Of a DNA stretch of 64,000 bases, positions 63,492 to 64,000 are shown in pieces. The notes under the pieces are model-generated. The model did not search any database. It was not told where the DNA came from and saw only the letters and a list, made by a program, of their open reading frames with translations. The position numbers and the translations under genes were made by a program. Each line of letters begins with the position of its first letter. Positions within the stretch are counted from its first letter, which is position 1. Source of the stretch: Protopterus annectens (lineage: Eukaryota > Chordata > Ceratodontiformes > Protopteridae); NCBI RefSeq assembly GCF_019279795.1, contig NC_056732.1:180087694-180151693 (forward strand). Reading direction: 5' to 3'.

Positions 63492-64000
63492 AAAACCTCA
63501 GCTTGGCCAGCTAAGAACGTGGTTATATTCAACTGGACGTATAAGAGAATTTAAGTACCTTTATCTGCACTTTTTTTTTAAAAAAATACAGTATTTAATT
63601 TGATTTAAACTGTGTATGAAGGAGTGTTGAAGGAATATTTAACTGAAGTTATTCTGTTCTTCAGTAACTTGAACTGAAGCTAGTGTTGGCTGAATTTTAT
63701 TTGCTAGTAATTACAGGTGTGGGGGTAGCCACATTCTTTGATTTCCTGTCCTTGCATATTTAAACTGGTGTATGTGAAATAATTCCTGCTTTAAAACCTC
63801 AGCTTGGCCAGCTAAGAACTTGGTTATATTCAACTGGATGTATAAGAGAATTTAAGTACCTTCATCTGCACTTTTTTTTTAAAAAAATACAGTATTTGAT
63901 TTAAACTGTGTATGAAGGAGTGTTGAAGGAATATTTAACTGAAGTTATTCTGCTCTTCAGTAACTTGAACTGAAGCTAGTGTTGGCTGAATTTTGTTATT
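63492..64000. repeat. ~301-bp tandem repeat, continues past the window
   Basis: AAAACCTCAGCTTGGCCAGC starts at 63492 and again at 63793. The two units are nearly identical over the visible 208 bp, differing by a few bases and a short deletion near 63893. It contains a T8-A7 run and AT-rich text but no ORF. Looks like a satellite or an internally repeated element. Confidence 0.8.

Overview
This window looks like a piece of a large, transposon-swollen vertebrate genome, most likely an amphibian (salamander or caecilian; a lungfish is not excluded). It contains one recognisable host coding segment. At 26393-26631 on the minus strand there is an integrin beta-1-like exon with an intact splice acceptor and a GTAAGT donor, so the window reads as intronic sequence around one exon of an ITGB1-type gene. 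Organism and gene identity come from remembered family sequences, not from a database search.

Almost everything else is transposon. The dominant family is DIRS, the tyrosine-recombinase (YR) retrotransposons. I count twelve copies or fragments, named E1-E12 here (E1b is the duplicated partner of E1), and all are on the minus strand. Element order, read right to left, is: 5' inverted terminal repeat with TATA box; gag-like ORF with a CxxC/His zinc-binding N-terminus; reverse transcriptase, RNase H and a methyltransferase-like tail; tyrosine recombinase; internal complementary region (ICR) that copies the joined element ends; 3' inverted terminal repeat. Two lineages coexist. Lineage A has ends AGTACAG...GAACAT. 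Lineage B has the left end AAAGTTGTG.

Layout: 1-14.6 kb holds DIRS copies E1, E2, E1b and E3, arranged as a roughly 6.4 kb tandem duplication whose first copy is full of small indels. 14.5-18.3 kb is unrecognised old sequence. 18.3-21.3 kb is a 3'-truncated CR1-type LINE with an esterase ORF1. 21.3-23.7 kb holds two DIRS 5' fragments (E4, E5). 23.7-26.8 kb is intron with an L1 3' end and the integrin exon. 26.8-36.7 kb is lineage-B copy E7 with the complete lineage-A copy E6 inside its terminal repeat. 36.7-39.7 kb is E9, the best-preserved coding copy. 39.7-48.9 kb is a three-level nest: a Penelope-like element (PLE1) is split inside its GIY-YIG domain by complete DIRS E10, which is itself split by a second Penelope element (PLE2) with a 10-bp target duplication. 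49.4-53.2 kb is an L2/CR1-clade LINE. 53.2-54.8 kb is a rearranged duplication. 56.3-63.5 kb is a chain E8, E11 (carrying a tRNA-type SINE) and E12. 63.5-64 kb is the start of a ~301-bp tandem repeat.

The most informative observations are: ICRs that match each copy's own two ends; a YR start codon that overlaps the RT stop by exactly 103 nt in three copies, with a strong Kozak context in E11; convergent TATA boxes in the inverted repeats; hammerhead-like motifs at both Penelope 3' ends; and a signal-peptide-like start followed by a 2A-like NPGP in the LINE. No mobile-element coding region here is fully intact from end to end.
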